Source: CAYUYV01 sp964561475
GTDB lineage: Bacteria > Pseudomonadota > Alphaproteobacteria > JAJFIK01
Reading direction: 5' to 3'
Assembly: GCA_964561475.1 (NCBI GenBank)
Contig: CAZLPU010000022.1
Coordinates: forward strand, 1 to 64,000
DNA: 64,000 nt
Of the stretch, positions 34,817 to 44,159 are shown one piece after another. A program made the translations under genes and the position numbers. How positions within the stretch are numbered: position 1 is the first letter of the stretch; the number at the start of each line of letters is the position of its first letter. The notes under the pieces are model-generated. The model had not been told where the DNA came from. It searched no databases and was given only the letters and a program-made list of their open reading frames with translations.

Positions 34817-36286
34817 TCAAGGAGCAAGCCCAAGGGCCTCCACATTCACCACGGCCGCGTCATAGTCGGCAACGGTGATGAAATGGCGCAAGGTGGCGCC
34901 GATGCGCCGGATCCGGGCGTCGGCGGTGCGTTCCTCCCTGGTGTTCACCAGGAAGAAGTTGCTGATACCATTTTCAAACCGGGTGCGCTCCAGACGCTGC
35001 ATGATCCGGGCCTGTTCCTCTTCCTGCTCAGCCAGACGCACCATCTGGAAGGACGCGTTGAGGTTCATGCGCAGTGTCCTGATTTCCACCGCGATCTGTT
35101 CCTCCAGGGACTGGCGGCGCCATTCAAGGGCCTCCATTTCCGCACGGGCACTGGCCATGCGGCCTTTGGCTTCCCGGCGCTGGAGGGGCATGGAGAAGAC
35201 CACGGAGAGGATAATGTCCGTCCCCACACGACTGGAGCCCCCTTCCGCCACGGAGCCGAAATCCCTGCCCACTTCGTAACGGAAATCGAGCCGCGGCATC
35301 AGATCGTTGCCCGCAAGCCGGAGCTTGTTGCGGGCCTTGGCCAGTTTGGTATCGATCAACACCAGTTCCGGGCGGGCCTCGCTCAGATCGCGGGCGTTCT
35401 CGGCGGCCGCCGGTCCTGGCAGGGGCGGAAACCCGTCCGGCAGGTCCCGTTGCGCGGGGATTGCAGGGCGTCCCTCCCCGTCCCGCAGATAAAGGGACAG
35501 AAGCTGGCTCATTTCCGCAAGCTGACGTTCCGCTTCCACCACAAGGGACTGACGGCGCAGGATATTCTCCCGGTTCTCGACCAGGAGCACTTCGGCCGTA
35601 TCCCCCGCCTGCACCGTACGCTCCAGGGCCTGTTCCCGCTTGAGGGCGATGTCGAGCAGATCCTGATAGACACTGAGCTGACGGCCCGCCGCCAGCCAAT
35701 TGTAGTAGGCCATCACCGCCCGGTGCTGAACCCCGATCTGGGCCAGGAGGACCTCAAGATCCGCCGCGCGCAGGGTCTCGGCGGCATCCACCAGTCCGGC
35801 GCGCTCCTTGTCGAAGGCCCGGTCCCTGAGCAGGGACAGTATGAAGCCCGCCTTCAACTCGCCGCCGGTATTGGTGAAATACTGATCCTCATAGATCGGA
35901 AACCGCCGGTCGGAGATCCGGTAGCCCCCGAACAGGGTGATACCGAAGCGGCGCAGATCCTGGGACACCGTGGCATCCACCACCCGGCCGTCCCAGAAGC
36001 CGGAAAACCGTCCGAACCCTTCCGATCCGATCCGCGTATCGAAGGCGCCCTCCGCCGTGAGAGCTTCCCCCCGGGCGGCCTCCCGCATGGAAAGGGTTTC
36101 CAGGATCCTGGGCGCATGACGGGCGGAGGAGGCCAGAACCTCCCCTAACTGAATATCATCGGCACGGGCGCCATCCCATCCGGCGGGAGCCAGAGTGCTC
36201 ATCGTCACGGCAACGGCCAGGGCGAGACCCACCACGACTCGCTCCACTACCGGCCGGATCATCAGGACTGGCTTACTGGGGAGCAT
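34817..36286 (-). CDS. TolC-family outer-membrane efflux/secretion protein
   Basis: This 489-residue outer-membrane channel protein carries a signal peptide (hydrophobic residues about 15-42, ending ARA). Two long heptad-rich helical halves hold repeated alanine/leucine/glutamate patterns (EQALERTVQAGDTAEVLLVENREN and LAEQEEEQARIMQRLERT, both broken in the TolC manner). Such trimers form the exit duct of type I secretion or efflux. The ATG at 36286 follows AGGAG and overlaps the HlyD gene by 14 bp. It is third gene of the ABC-HlyD-TolC cluster. The C-terminus ends without the long tail seen in E. coli TolC. Confidence 0.9.
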   Translation of the reverse strand: MLPSKPVLMIRPVVERVVVGLALAVAVTMSTLAPAGWDGARADDIQLGEVLASSARHAPRILETLSMREAARGEALTAEGAFDTRIGSEGFGRFSGFWDGRVVDATVSQDLRRFGITLFGGYRISDRRFPIYEDQYFTNTGGELKAGFILSLLRDRAFDKERAGLVDAAETLRAADLEVLLAQIGVQHRAVMAYYNWLAAGRQLSVYQDLLDIALKREQALERTVQAGDTAEVLLVENRENILRRQSLVVEAERQLAEMSQLLSLYLRDGEGRPAIPAQRDLPDGFPPLPGPAAAENARDLSEARPELVLIDTKLAKARNKLRLAGNDLMPRLDFRYEVGRDFGSVAEGGSSRVGTDIILSVVFSMPLQRREAKGRMASARAEMEALEWRRQSLEEQIAVEIRTLRMNLNASFQMVRLAEQEEEQARIMQRLERTRFENGISNFFLVNTREERTADARIRRIGATLRHFITVADYDAAVVNVEALGLAP

Positions 36287-37400
36287 TGGCCTGCTCCTGA
36301 CTGCTGGTCTGGGCCCCGGTGAAATTCGGGGGGAAGTTGTTGAGACGCCGCCACAATTCATATCCCACACTGACCGTATCAAGCACCACCCACCCTCTCG
36401 CCTGGGCGCCGAAGCGCACGAAGCGGGCATCGGGCCAGGGGACCTCCTCCTCGGGATCCTGGCTGACCAGAATCCGGAATTGCCCGCCCTGCATGGCCGA
36501 GGGTTCCACAAAGGCGACCACGCCCCCGAAGGTGCCCACCGCGAGGGACGGCCAGCCTGAGAGTTGTACCGCCGGCCACCCCTCGAACTGAAGGCGGACC
36601 TTGCGCCCTTCAACGACCAGGGAAATGTCCCGCCCGTCAATCATCATTTCCACGACCCGCTCGCCCCCATCGGGCAGGAAGGTCGCCACCTGCTGGCCTT
36701 CCCGGACGAAGGTGGCGGTGCCGCCGGAGCTGACGGAAATGATCGTGCCGTCCCTTGGGGCCCTGACCACCTGACGGGACTGGCGGGAAATGTTGACATT
36801 GGCCCGGCTCAACTGGGCCTCCGCCTCCGCCACCCGGGCCCGCAGATCCTCCAGCCGGATGCGGGCGTTCTCCAGGTCCTGTTGGGAGCTGAGACCTTCC
36901 TCAAACAGACGTTCCTGGCGCGACAGATCAAGCTGGGCGGTGCGCGCGGCGGCCTTCGCGGCTTCGAGCCGTTGTTCCAGGGCGGCCTGCTCCGCCGTCA
37001 GCCGTTCCACAAGTTGGGGGTCGTTGTCGACGATGCGCAGGATCGGATCACCGGCGGCAACCCGTGAGCCGTCACGGACATACCAGCGTTCGATCAGGCC
37101 GGACACCAGGGCGTTGATCGGCTGCTGGCGGTCCCGGGGATCGAGGGCCGTGACCTGGCCGAAGCCCGTGGCGGTCTGGACCCAGGGCACGAAAATCAGG
37201 AAACAGGCGGCCCCGGTGATGGTGAGCACAAGGATGATCGCCAGGGCCCTGGTCACCCAGGGCACACGGATCTCTTTCAGGGCGATGAAATGGGCTGCGT
37301 GCCGACGGAGGGTCTGGGATGATGCCCCTTTGGCGCTGGTAAGCCCCACCCCCGGAGCGCCGCCCCGGCTGGGGGCCTTATCCTTGTCGTCGCGGCTCAT
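36273..37400 (-). CDS. HlyD-type periplasmic adaptor (membrane fusion protein)
   Basis: This 375-residue adaptor links an inner-membrane transporter to a TolC duct. One N-terminal membrane helix (about residues 50-72) is followed by a first lipoyl half (VSGLIERWYVRDGSRVAAGD), an alpha-helical hairpin (about residues 128-205, charged with heptads), the second lipoyl half (VRAPRDGTIISVSSGG) and a beta-barrel domain. Its ATG overlaps the stop of the upstream ABC gene (ATGA). Gene order ABC-HlyD-TolC is that of type I secretion systems, though no RTX toxin or similar secreted substrate is encoded alongside. Confidence 0.93.
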   Translation of the reverse strand: MSRDDKDKAPSRGGAPGVGLTSAKGASSQTLRRHAAHFIALKEIRVPWVTRALAIILVLTITGAACFLIFVPWVQTATGFGQVTALDPRDRQQPINALVSGLIERWYVRDGSRVAAGDPILRIVDNDPQLVERLTAEQAALEQRLEAAKAAARTAQLDLSRQERLFEEGLSSQQDLENARIRLEDLRARVAEAEAQLSRANVNISRQSRQVVRAPRDGTIISVSSGGTATFVREGQQVATFLPDGGERVVEMMIDGRDISLVVEGRKVRLQFEGWPAVQLSGWPSLAVGTFGGVVAFVEPSAMQGGQFRILVSQDPEEEVPWPDARFVRFGAQARGWVVLDTVSVGYELWRRLNNFPPNFTGAQTSSQEQANAPQ

Positions 37401-39115
37401 TCTCCGGTCCCCCCATCGGTGACATGCTCAAGGCGCTGCCAGTCCGTGTGAAGCGCAAGAGTGTAATCGGCCCAGGGTCCCGGCTCATCATCGGTGAACC
37501 GGATCACGGTGGTGTCCAAGTCCCGGGCCAGGGTGTTGAGGATGGGATTGAGATGCCTTCGCTCGACCACATCGAAAATCTCCGTCAGCACCAGGACACA
37601 GGGCCGTTTCAGGAGAGCGCCCGCCAGTTTCAGACGCAGGGTTTCCGACAGGGACAGGGGCCAGCCCGAGGGCACGATGGGGGTCGTGATCCCCTTCGAC
37701 AGACGGTGGACCGTGAGATGAAGGCCGGTCACCTTGAGCACTTCGGCCTTCTGGGCACTGGTGACGTTGGGGTTTGCCAGATCGAGGAAACTGTCGATGG
37801 AACAGTCCACGATATCCGTGCGGTCGAGAACCATGACGGCGGCCCGCAGTTTGGCGAGGTCGATGTCCCGCAGGTCCTGGCCGCCGAGCCGGATCCAGCC
37901 GCTGTCAGGCCGCTCATAGGCCTGGAGCAGGGACAGGAAGGCCCTCTGGGCGGGGATCTGGGCATTGCGCACCATGACACTGCTGCCCGCCGGAATGTCG
38001 AGGGCCAGGCTGACCGGCTCACCGTCAGGGCGCTTGGTGACCACCTGATCGAACTCGATGCGCGGCGCGCCCAGGGGCGGGTCCTTTCCGTCCGGATCAT
38101 CCTCCAGGGGGATCTTGAAGAAGGCGGACAGCTTCTCGACTGCCGCGCAGACCTCATAGAACTGGTCGAGATAGAAGCCGAACTGGGACATGCCCAACAG
38201 GATCGTGGACAGGATCAGTTCCGCCGCCACAAGCTGCCCGAGGGTCAGTTGCCCGCCGATCACCAGCCAGCCGCCGATCCCCAGCAGAAGGGCGCTCGCA
38301 ATGGCATAAAGCAGCAGCAGGCACAGGGTCTGGGAGAAGGAATAGCGGAAATGGCTCCGGTTCCGGCGGACATATTCCGCGATCCGCCGGTTGGCCTCAT
38401 AGAGGGCCACGTTCAGGTTGATTTCCGAACGGAAGAAATCGTTGTTCTCGGCAAACCGCTCCAGATTGGCGGCGGTGTCGAACTTGGCGTAGGACTCGGA
38501 GATCGCGGTCCGGATGGCTCCTCGACCCCAGACCAGCCAGACCAGGAAAATGCAGGTCACCAGAACGAGGGTGAAGACCAGAAAATAGGGGTGATAGAGG
38601 GAGACCAGGACGAATCCGATGACGGACTGAAAAATCAGGGTGAAGGCGCCGGTCAGAAGCGAGGGCACGTTCGCCTGGAGGATCATGATGTCGAAGAACC
38701 GGTTGAACTGGCTGTCGCGCTTGCTTTCCAGGAAATAGTTGACCTGGGCATGGGTGGATCTCAGGGCGATTTCGGCGGACAGGCGGGCATAGATGCGCCG
38801 GGCAAAGAGTTCCATCACATGGGTGCGCAAGGCCACCAGAATGCCGGAAATGAACAGCAGAACGAACAGCACCGAGGCAAGCACGATGACCGGCTGCACG
38901 AGGCCCGTGTTGGCGACCGTATCAATCAGCATCTGGACGGAAATCGGCAGAGCCAGGGTCAGCAGACTGACGGCAATCCCATAGATGACGGCCAGCCAGT
39001 AATAGCTGGATTCAGGTCCCAGCACCGCTTTGAACCAACCAAACAGGGACCGGTAGTCCACTGGTTCGTCATGATCAAAAGCGCGCCCTTGAACGGCACT
39101 GTTATCGTCGGCCAT
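37397..39115 (-). CDS. ABC-exporter-like protein with a degenerate ATPase domain
   Basis: This 572-residue protein has a six-helix exporter membrane domain (about residues 35-330) and a C-terminal domain that aligns by pattern with an ABC nucleotide-binding domain. All the catalytic motifs are replaced. The Walker A position reads SSVMVRNAQIPAQRAF with no GxxGxGK; the signature is LSLSETLRLK instead of LSGGQ; Walker B is VLVLTEIFD (Glu kept, Asp lost); and the H-loop is VIRFTDD. The domain remains open and well-conserved in length, so this is not a simple pseudogene. It leads an operon with HlyD and TolC. It may use an energy source or partner subunit other than its own ATPase. ATG 39115 has a weak ribosome-binding site. 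Confidence 0.85.
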   Translation of the reverse strand: MADDNSAVQGRAFDHDEPVDYRSLFGWFKAVLGPESSYYWLAVIYGIAVSLLTLALPISVQMLIDTVANTGLVQPVIVLASVLFVLLFISGILVALRTHVMELFARRIYARLSAEIALRSTHAQVNYFLESKRDSQFNRFFDIMILQANVPSLLTGAFTLIFQSVIGFVLVSLYHPYFLVFTLVLVTCIFLVWLVWGRGAIRTAISESYAKFDTAANLERFAENNDFFRSEINLNVALYEANRRIAEYVRRNRSHFRYSFSQTLCLLLLYAIASALLLGIGGWLVIGGQLTLGQLVAAELILSTILLGMSQFGFYLDQFYEVCAAVEKLSAFFKIPLEDDPDGKDPPLGAPRIEFDQVVTKRPDGEPVSLALDIPAGSSVMVRNAQIPAQRAFLSLLQAYERPDSGWIRLGGQDLRDIDLAKLRAAVMVLDRTDIVDCSIDSFLDLANPNVTSAQKAEVLKVTGLHLTVHRLSKGITTPIVPSGWPLSLSETLRLKLAGALLKRPCVLVLTEIFDVVERRHLNPILNTLARDLDTTVIRFTDDEPGPWADYTLALHTDWQRLEHVTDGGTGE

Positions 39116-39421
39116 GGTCTCAAGCCAATACTGTCTGCCTCGCTGCGCTCGGCGGCGAGGACTGTTCCGGTCATCAAATGACGATGGCGCCGCTGCCCCT
39201 GGTCCACCGTATCCAGCCTCCGGTTTGGCCTTCGGGTCCGGGTCTCGGTCTGGGCAGAGTGCAGGACGGCGATGGGGCCATCGTGCCCTGATTTCAGCGC
39301 CCACGCACGCTGAAATGGTCTTTCGCGCGCCTGACCAGACCGGGAGTTTCAAGCCCCGGGTCCGGATCGCGACCTTGAAGCGAACAGGTGCGAGTTTATC
39401 CGCGTCTGGGGCGGGTTTCCA
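39116..39421. other. Intergenic region before the ABC-HlyD-TolC operon
   Basis: This 306-bp gap between two minus-strand genes probably includes the promoter of the degenerate-ABC operon. No RNA, repeat or coding feature is recognised. Confidence 0.35.
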
Positions 39422-40618
39422 TCAGGAGCGGCCATGGCGGGCCAGGATCCCCCCGCCGGTCAATGCGTCTATCTTGTCGGCAGTGTAGCCGAGGCCTTCC
39501 AGGATTTCCCGGTTGTGCTGCCCCAAAAACGGCGCCGCGCCCTGGATCGCGCTCGGCGTCACGTCAAACTGGGCCACGGGGCGGGGCTGACGGACCGGAC
39601 CGAGGGCGCCGTACTCGTTGATCACGAACAGGCCATTGGCCTTGATCTGTTCGTTTTCCAGCAGATCCATGCGCCGCAGCAAGGGCGCACTGGGCACATC
39701 TTCCTCGTCCAGACGGCTGAGCAAGTCTTCCGAGCGCCAGTGCCGGATCGCCTCCGCGGTCAATTCCTTCCTGATACCCACATTCTGCATACGCTCCCCG
39801 GCTTCCTTGAATCGGGGATCCTCGATCCATTCCGGCTTGCCCAGCACCGTGCACAGGCCCCGCCACTCGGCATCGGACACCGCACCGGCGGTGATGTATC
39901 CGTCCTGGGTCTCATAAATCAGGTCCATGCCGCTGCGGAAGGTGGCCGGATCCGCCTCACGGCCCACGAAGTTCAAAGTCGCCATCTGTTCAGGCCAGAA
40001 GAATGCCACCAGGGAATCGATCATGGAGAGGCGGATATGCTGCCCCTGGCCCGTGCGCTCCCGGGCAAAAAGCCCGGCGGACATGGCCTGGGCGGCGGTC
40101 AGGGCGGTCACCTTGTCCGCGATAATGACTTGAAACATCTGGGGGCGTCCGGTCTGCCGGTCCGCCTGAACATCCGTGGAGCCGGTGAGGGCCTGGATGA
40201 CCGGATCATAGACCCGCTTGTGGGCATAAGGGCCGGTCTCGCCGAAACCGCTGATGGAGACATAGAGAATGTCAGGCTTGATGGCGCGCACCGCGGGCTC
40301 GCCGAATCCCATCCGCTCCACGGCGCCGGGGCGGAAATTCTGGACCACCGCATCCGCGCCCGCGATGAGATCGCGCAAAATGGAACGGCCTTCCTCCGTC
40401 TTCAGATCAAGGCCGATGGATTTCTTGCCCCTGTTGCAGGAGAAAAAGGCCCCGGTAATGCCTTTCGGCCCAGGCCCCAGCACCCGTGTCTGGTCGCCTG
40501 CGGGGCTTTCCACCTTGATGACTTCCGCCCCTTGATCCGCCAGGATCATTGTGGCCATGGGTCCCGAGACCATGGTGGTGAGATCAATGATCCGAATACC
40601 ATCGAATGCTCCGGCCAT
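39422..40618 (-). CDS. CoA-transferase family III (CaiB/BaiF) protein
   Basis: This 398-residue enzyme is predicted to move CoA between carboxylic acids without free intermediates. Family features include the N-terminal GIRIIDLTTMVSGP, ILADQGAEVIKVE, GKKSIGLDL, ADAVVQNFRPG and YDPVIQALTG, where the Asp near residue 138 is the expected catalytic residue forming the acyl anhydride. The short C-terminal domain with LGQHNREIL is also typical. The acid substrate is unknown; no beta-oxidation genes are adjacent. AGGGAGGACCC lies before the ATG at 40618. It is divergent from the MFS symporter. Confidence 0.93.
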   Translation of the reverse strand: MAGAFDGIRIIDLTTMVSGPMATMILADQGAEVIKVESPAGDQTRVLGPGPKGITGAFFSCNRGKKSIGLDLKTEEGRSILRDLIAGADAVVQNFRPGAVERMGFGEPAVRAIKPDILYVSISGFGETGPYAHKRVYDPVIQALTGSTDVQADRQTGRPQMFQVIIADKVTALTAAQAMSAGLFARERTGQGQHIRLSMIDSLVAFFWPEQMATLNFVGREADPATFRSGMDLIYETQDGYITAGAVSDAEWRGLCTVLGKPEWIEDPRFKEAGERMQNVGIRKELTAEAIRHWRSEDLLSRLDEEDVPSAPLLRRMDLLENEQIKANGLFVINEYGALGPVRQPRPVAQFDVTPSAIQGAAPFLGQHNREILEGLGYTADKIDALTGGGILARHGRS

Positions 40619-40932
40619 TGGGTCCTCCCTTCGATCCTGTTCGAGTGTCCATCCTGCCCGTATCACGGGACCACTGCCTCGCAAGGCACCCTGCCCTGCA
40701 ATCTCAAACCCTCATCCGCTGTGGCCCCTCATGGCCGTGGAGGCGCAGGGCCCATGGCCGGTCCCGTCAGGGCTGGGCAAGGTCCAGCTTCCTCATTATC
40801 GTTACGGGAGAGGGCCGACACCAGACCAAAGCTCCGCGCGGAACGGGGCATGGGATCGGCGCTGGAGGAAATGCCGTTCGAGAGGCCGCGAAAAGAGCCT
40901 CAAACCAAGAACGTACAGGAAGGGAAAAAAGC
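40619..40932. other. Divergent intergenic region
   Basis: This 314-bp region between the CoA-transferase and the sugar-symporter-like gene must hold both promoters. I see no conserved operator, RNA or coding feature. Confidence 0.35.
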
Positions 40933-42504
40933 GTGGAAACGACCGAGACGCCGGTTTCCGAGCCGGGGCGTGCGGGCCCTGTCTCTCCTCAGCCCAATCC
41001 GGAAACGCCAAAACTGAGCCTGGCGACCAAGATTTCCTACGGCATCGGCTCCGTGGCTTTCGGGGTCAAGAACAACGGCTTTGATTACTTCCTGCTGATT
41101 TTCTACAGCCAGGTGATCGGCCTCGATCCCCGCCTCGTGGGCATCGCCATCACCACGGCGCTGATTTTCGATGCCATGAGCGACCCGGTGGTGGGCTACT
41201 GGTCGGACAATCTGCGCTCCCGGTGGGGCCGACGCCATCCGTTCATGTATATCTCGGTCCTGCCCGTGAGCCTGAGCTATTTCCTGTTATGGAACCCGCC
41301 CGTGGGTTGGTCGGATGCCTCCCTGTTCTTTTACGTCCTGACCCTGTCCGTCATTATCCGGACCTTCATCACCCTGTACGAAACCCCCAGCACTGCTCTC
41401 ACGGCGGAGTTGACCGAGGACTATAACGAGCGCAGTTCCCTTCTGGCGTTCCGGTATTATTTCGGCTGGACCGGCGGGAACCTCATGACCGTGATGATGT
41501 TCTTCGTGGTCTTCCCCCTCTTTGTCACGACCACCATCCCCGACGGACGGTTCAACCGGGACAGCTACGCCTTTTACGGGGTCGTCGGTTCCCTGATGAT
41601 GTTCGCCGCCATCCTGATCTCGGCACTGGGCACCCACAACAGGATCAAGTATCTCAAGCCTTCCCCGCCCAAACGCACCCTGACCCTTGGCCGGATCTTC
41701 CGGGAAATTTTCGACACACTGGCGGAACGCTCCTTCATCGCCCTGTTCTCCGCCGCCCTTCTGGGAGCCGTGGCCCGGGGCCTTGCCGCCGCCCTCACCT
41801 TCTACTTCCTCACCTATTTCTGGGGCTTCGGGTCCCTGGAGACCGGGGTCATCACCTTCGGGACATTTATCGCGGCGGTCATCGGCTTTGTCCTGGCGCC
41901 GATTGTGTCCCGGACCATCGGCAAGAAGCGGGGCGCGGTGATCATTGGCCTGATTGCGTTCCTGGGCTCGCCCCTTCCCATTGTTCTGCGCCTGTTCGAC
42001 CTGCTGCCGGAAAACGGCACCCAGTTCGTCTTCCTGTTCGTGCTGATCACCGGAATTATCGATGTGGGGCTGATCATCTGTTATCAGATCCTCTCCACAT
42101 CCATGATGGCCGATCTGGTGGAACAGAGCGAATTGAAGACCGGGCGCCGTTCAGAGGGCCTGTTCGCCGCCGCCATCACCTTTGTGCAGAAGGCGGTCCA
42201 GGGCTTCGGCCTGATCGCCGCGTCCTGGGTGTTGTTCTTTGCCCAGTTCCCCGTGGGCGCTTCGCCTTCGGAAGTGTCAGACGATGCGCTCTGGCGGCTT
42301 GGGGCCATCTATGTGCCCGTGATCCTCGCCCTGTGGATGACCATGATCTGGGCCATCTCCACCTACAAGCTGGAACGGGAAGACCACGAGGAGAACCTGC
42401 GCAAGCTGGCAGCCCTCCGGGACGGGCGTGGCACGGACAGCAGCCTGAAGGGAGGGCGCGCGCGCCGGTGGTTCAGTCTCCGCCTGCGGAGCAAGCTCAA
42501 GTGA
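40933..42504 (+). CDS. GPH-family (MelB-type) sugar:cation symporter
   Basis: This 523-residue, about 12-helix transporter belongs to the glycoside-pentoside-hexuronide:cation group of the major facilitator superfamily. The diagnostic DAMSDPVVGYWSD followed by RWGRRHP near residue 75 matches the MelB-type loop. It would bring in a sugar or glycoside with H+ or Na+. The start is a GTG at 40933, preceded by AGGAAGGGA; an upstream in-frame extension has no domain content. No sugar enzyme is adjacent, although a GH3 beta-glucosidase lies 14 kb away. Confidence 0.9.
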   Translation: METTETPVSEPGRAGPVSPQPNPETPKLSLATKISYGIGSVAFGVKNNGFDYFLLIFYSQVIGLDPRLVGIAITTALIFDAMSDPVVGYWSDNLRSRWGRRHPFMYISVLPVSLSYFLLWNPPVGWSDASLFFYVLTLSVIIRTFITLYETPSTALTAELTEDYNERSSLLAFRYYFGWTGGNLMTVMMFFVVFPLFVTTTIPDGRFNRDSYAFYGVVGSLMMFAAILISALGTHNRIKYLKPSPPKRTLTLGRIFREIFDTLAERSFIALFSAALLGAVARGLAAALTFYFLTYFWGFGSLETGVITFGTFIAAVIGFVLAPIVSRTIGKKRGAVIIGLIAFLGSPLPIVLRLFDLLPENGTQFVFLFVLITGIIDVGLIICYQILSTSMMADLVEQSELKTGRRSEGLFAAAITFVQKAVQGFGLIAASWVLFFAQFPVGASPSEVSDDALWRLGAIYVPVILALWMTMIWAISTYKLEREDHEENLRKLAALRDGRGTDSSLKGGRARRWFSLRLRSKLK

Positions 42505-42916
42505 GGTCGCTGCACAGTGTGAATGTCAGACCAACGCTGTCTCGTCCCGCACGACATCAATAGCAGGTTGGCTGCACCTGCTATCATCCGCTGTTCACGT
42601 TCAGTCAGGTTGGTGGCCCGGAGCGCTGCACCCTGCGATCCGGTAATGTGCATCGTGCCGATGGCTGAAAGGCCCTTCTGGAACTAGTCAATGCGCGCTG
42701 GTGCCTCAAAACCCCTCGCGAGAAGCTCGTAAAGATCGGGGCCAAGGTAATTTCCATGACCGTTATGCCGTAACCCATTCATATGATGACCCGAATCGTG
42801 GATCGGGCGCAGCAAAACCGATGTACATCCCGGGAATACGGGTTGACTCAATCCCTTGCCACTGGGCGCGCACCTTGGCACTATGCCCCTGCGCAACAAA
42901 GGAGGGGTTTTGTTCA
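42505..42916. other. Junction region with possible gene remnants
   Basis: This 412-bp gap separates the high-GC symporter gene from the AT-rich orphan gene. Two minus-strand open stretches (within 42505-42653 and 42684-42790) have gene-like codon use and sequences such as LTEREQRMIAGAANLLL and GHGNYLGPDLYELLARGFE, each without start signals. They look like debris of decayed genes or a lost mobile element. Confidence 0.35.
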
Positions 42917-43933
42917 ATGATTATTCTGCAATCTATTATTGCACTCTTTATCCTTATATTATCTTTACTTATGTATTTTTCAGGTAGCGATCATGAGAGG
43001 TTTTTTGGTGAAAAGAATTCCAGGAATTTTTTGAGAAAAATTGGGCCGGTACTCTTGGGTCTTCTTGGCCTTATTTGGTTTATCTATGAAATATACAGCT
43101 CGGCGATTCTAGATATCGAGCCCCAAGATGATGAAATTTTGGAGAGAGTAGCGTTTATTGTCTTCCTGGGCACATTCTTACTCCTAGCCTTTGGATCATT
43201 GCTGTCCTTTTCGCGAGAGGTATTCTACCACAGACTAAATGGGCCGCCCCAGGGTCGCAAACTACCCATCGTACTTCAAAATCGGCCACTCGTGGGATGG
43301 CACCAGTTGAGCCGTATCTTTTCTGGGACAATGGGACGGATTAGTTTCTTACTGCCCTTTTTTGGCTATCTCGTCCTATTCAATGATACTACAGCCACTT
43401 TAATTAGCTTTGATTTTATAATTGGTAACGAGGCTCTTGACCTGGAAGTGCAGAGGAGAAATTTGTATTGTATTTACTTTGGTATGCTCTCTATTTCAAT
43501 AGCGACGATCGCCTTTCATGTGTTTTGCCCAGGATTTATTAAAGATCTGCGAAATGAGTTTGACTTTATCCGGTTATACTCAGGCATATTGTCTGAACAA
43601 TGGTTGGACTTCTTTCACTCACAAGCCATAAAGGGTGGCTTTGTCGACGATGAGGAAAACGGAAACAGGATCAGAAACCTCAAAAACTCTATCAAGAACA
43701 AGCCTCTTGATGAGGTCATCCGCCAGCACTCCTCCTTTCTGAGTGATTTCCTGATGATGGCGCATCAGGGGCTTAATAAGGGGCGTCGAATTTCAAAATT
43801 CACCTGCGTAATTTTCCTTGCATTTGGGCTCTCCCTGTTGTCCATCCCCAGCGCGGATTTGTTAATTCGTGTGGGTCAGTCTTCTGTCAACGAGGGCTTT
43901 TGGTCCGGGCTCTTCAGTCTCGCCCCACTCTGA
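42917..43933 (+). CDS. AT-rich orphan membrane protein
   Basis: I do not recognise this 338-residue protein. It has about six membrane segments: near residues 2-21, 40-62, 76-97, 142-165, 185-207 and 302-322. A hydrophilic domain of about 90 residues, with EENGNRIRNLKNS, precedes the last helix. Base composition is clearly lower in GC (about 45% by eye) than the roughly 65% of neighbours, and codon third positions are A/T-rich, pointing to recent transfer. A strong AGGAGG (42899-42904) precedes the ATG. It is flanked by probable gene debris. Defence-related or toxin-immunity membrane protein is a guess only. Confidence 0.8.
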   Translation: MIILQSIIALFILILSLLMYFSGSDHERFFGEKNSRNFLRKIGPVLLGLLGLIWFIYEIYSSAILDIEPQDDEILERVAFIVFLGTFLLLAFGSLLSFSREVFYHRLNGPPQGRKLPIVLQNRPLVGWHQLSRIFSGTMGRISFLLPFFGYLVLFNDTTATLISFDFIIGNEALDLEVQRRNLYCIYFGMLSISIATIAFHVFCPGFIKDLRNEFDFIRLYSGILSEQWLDFFHSQAIKGGFVDDEENGNRIRNLKNSIKNKPLDEVIRQHSSFLSDFLMMAHQGLNKGRRISKFTCVIFLAFGLSLLSIPSADLLIRVGQSSVNEGFWSGLFSLAPL

Positions 43934-44159
43934 CGAGGATGATGCGATGCCAGGAAGGGGAATGGGCGGATGCCTCAGGTCCGTCACATGAATACCGGTC
44001 AAGACGCCCTGGCAAAAATCTCGATCCACTTAAGCCTTTCAAGCCTAACCACATAGCACAAGTATGTGATAGCCATATGGGCAACGCAGCTCTGCCGAAG
44101 GGTTGGCGTAGTTGCAGACACCGCCGGGTGAGAGCGGGAAGCAGGGACTGGGACGGACC

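Noticed and set aside
37424..39181. 585-codon frame opposite the degenerate ABC gene
   Set aside because: I considered that the real gene might be on the plus strand. The minus strand shows six hydrophobic helices and exporter pattern and is operonic with HlyD/TolC, so it is the coding strand.
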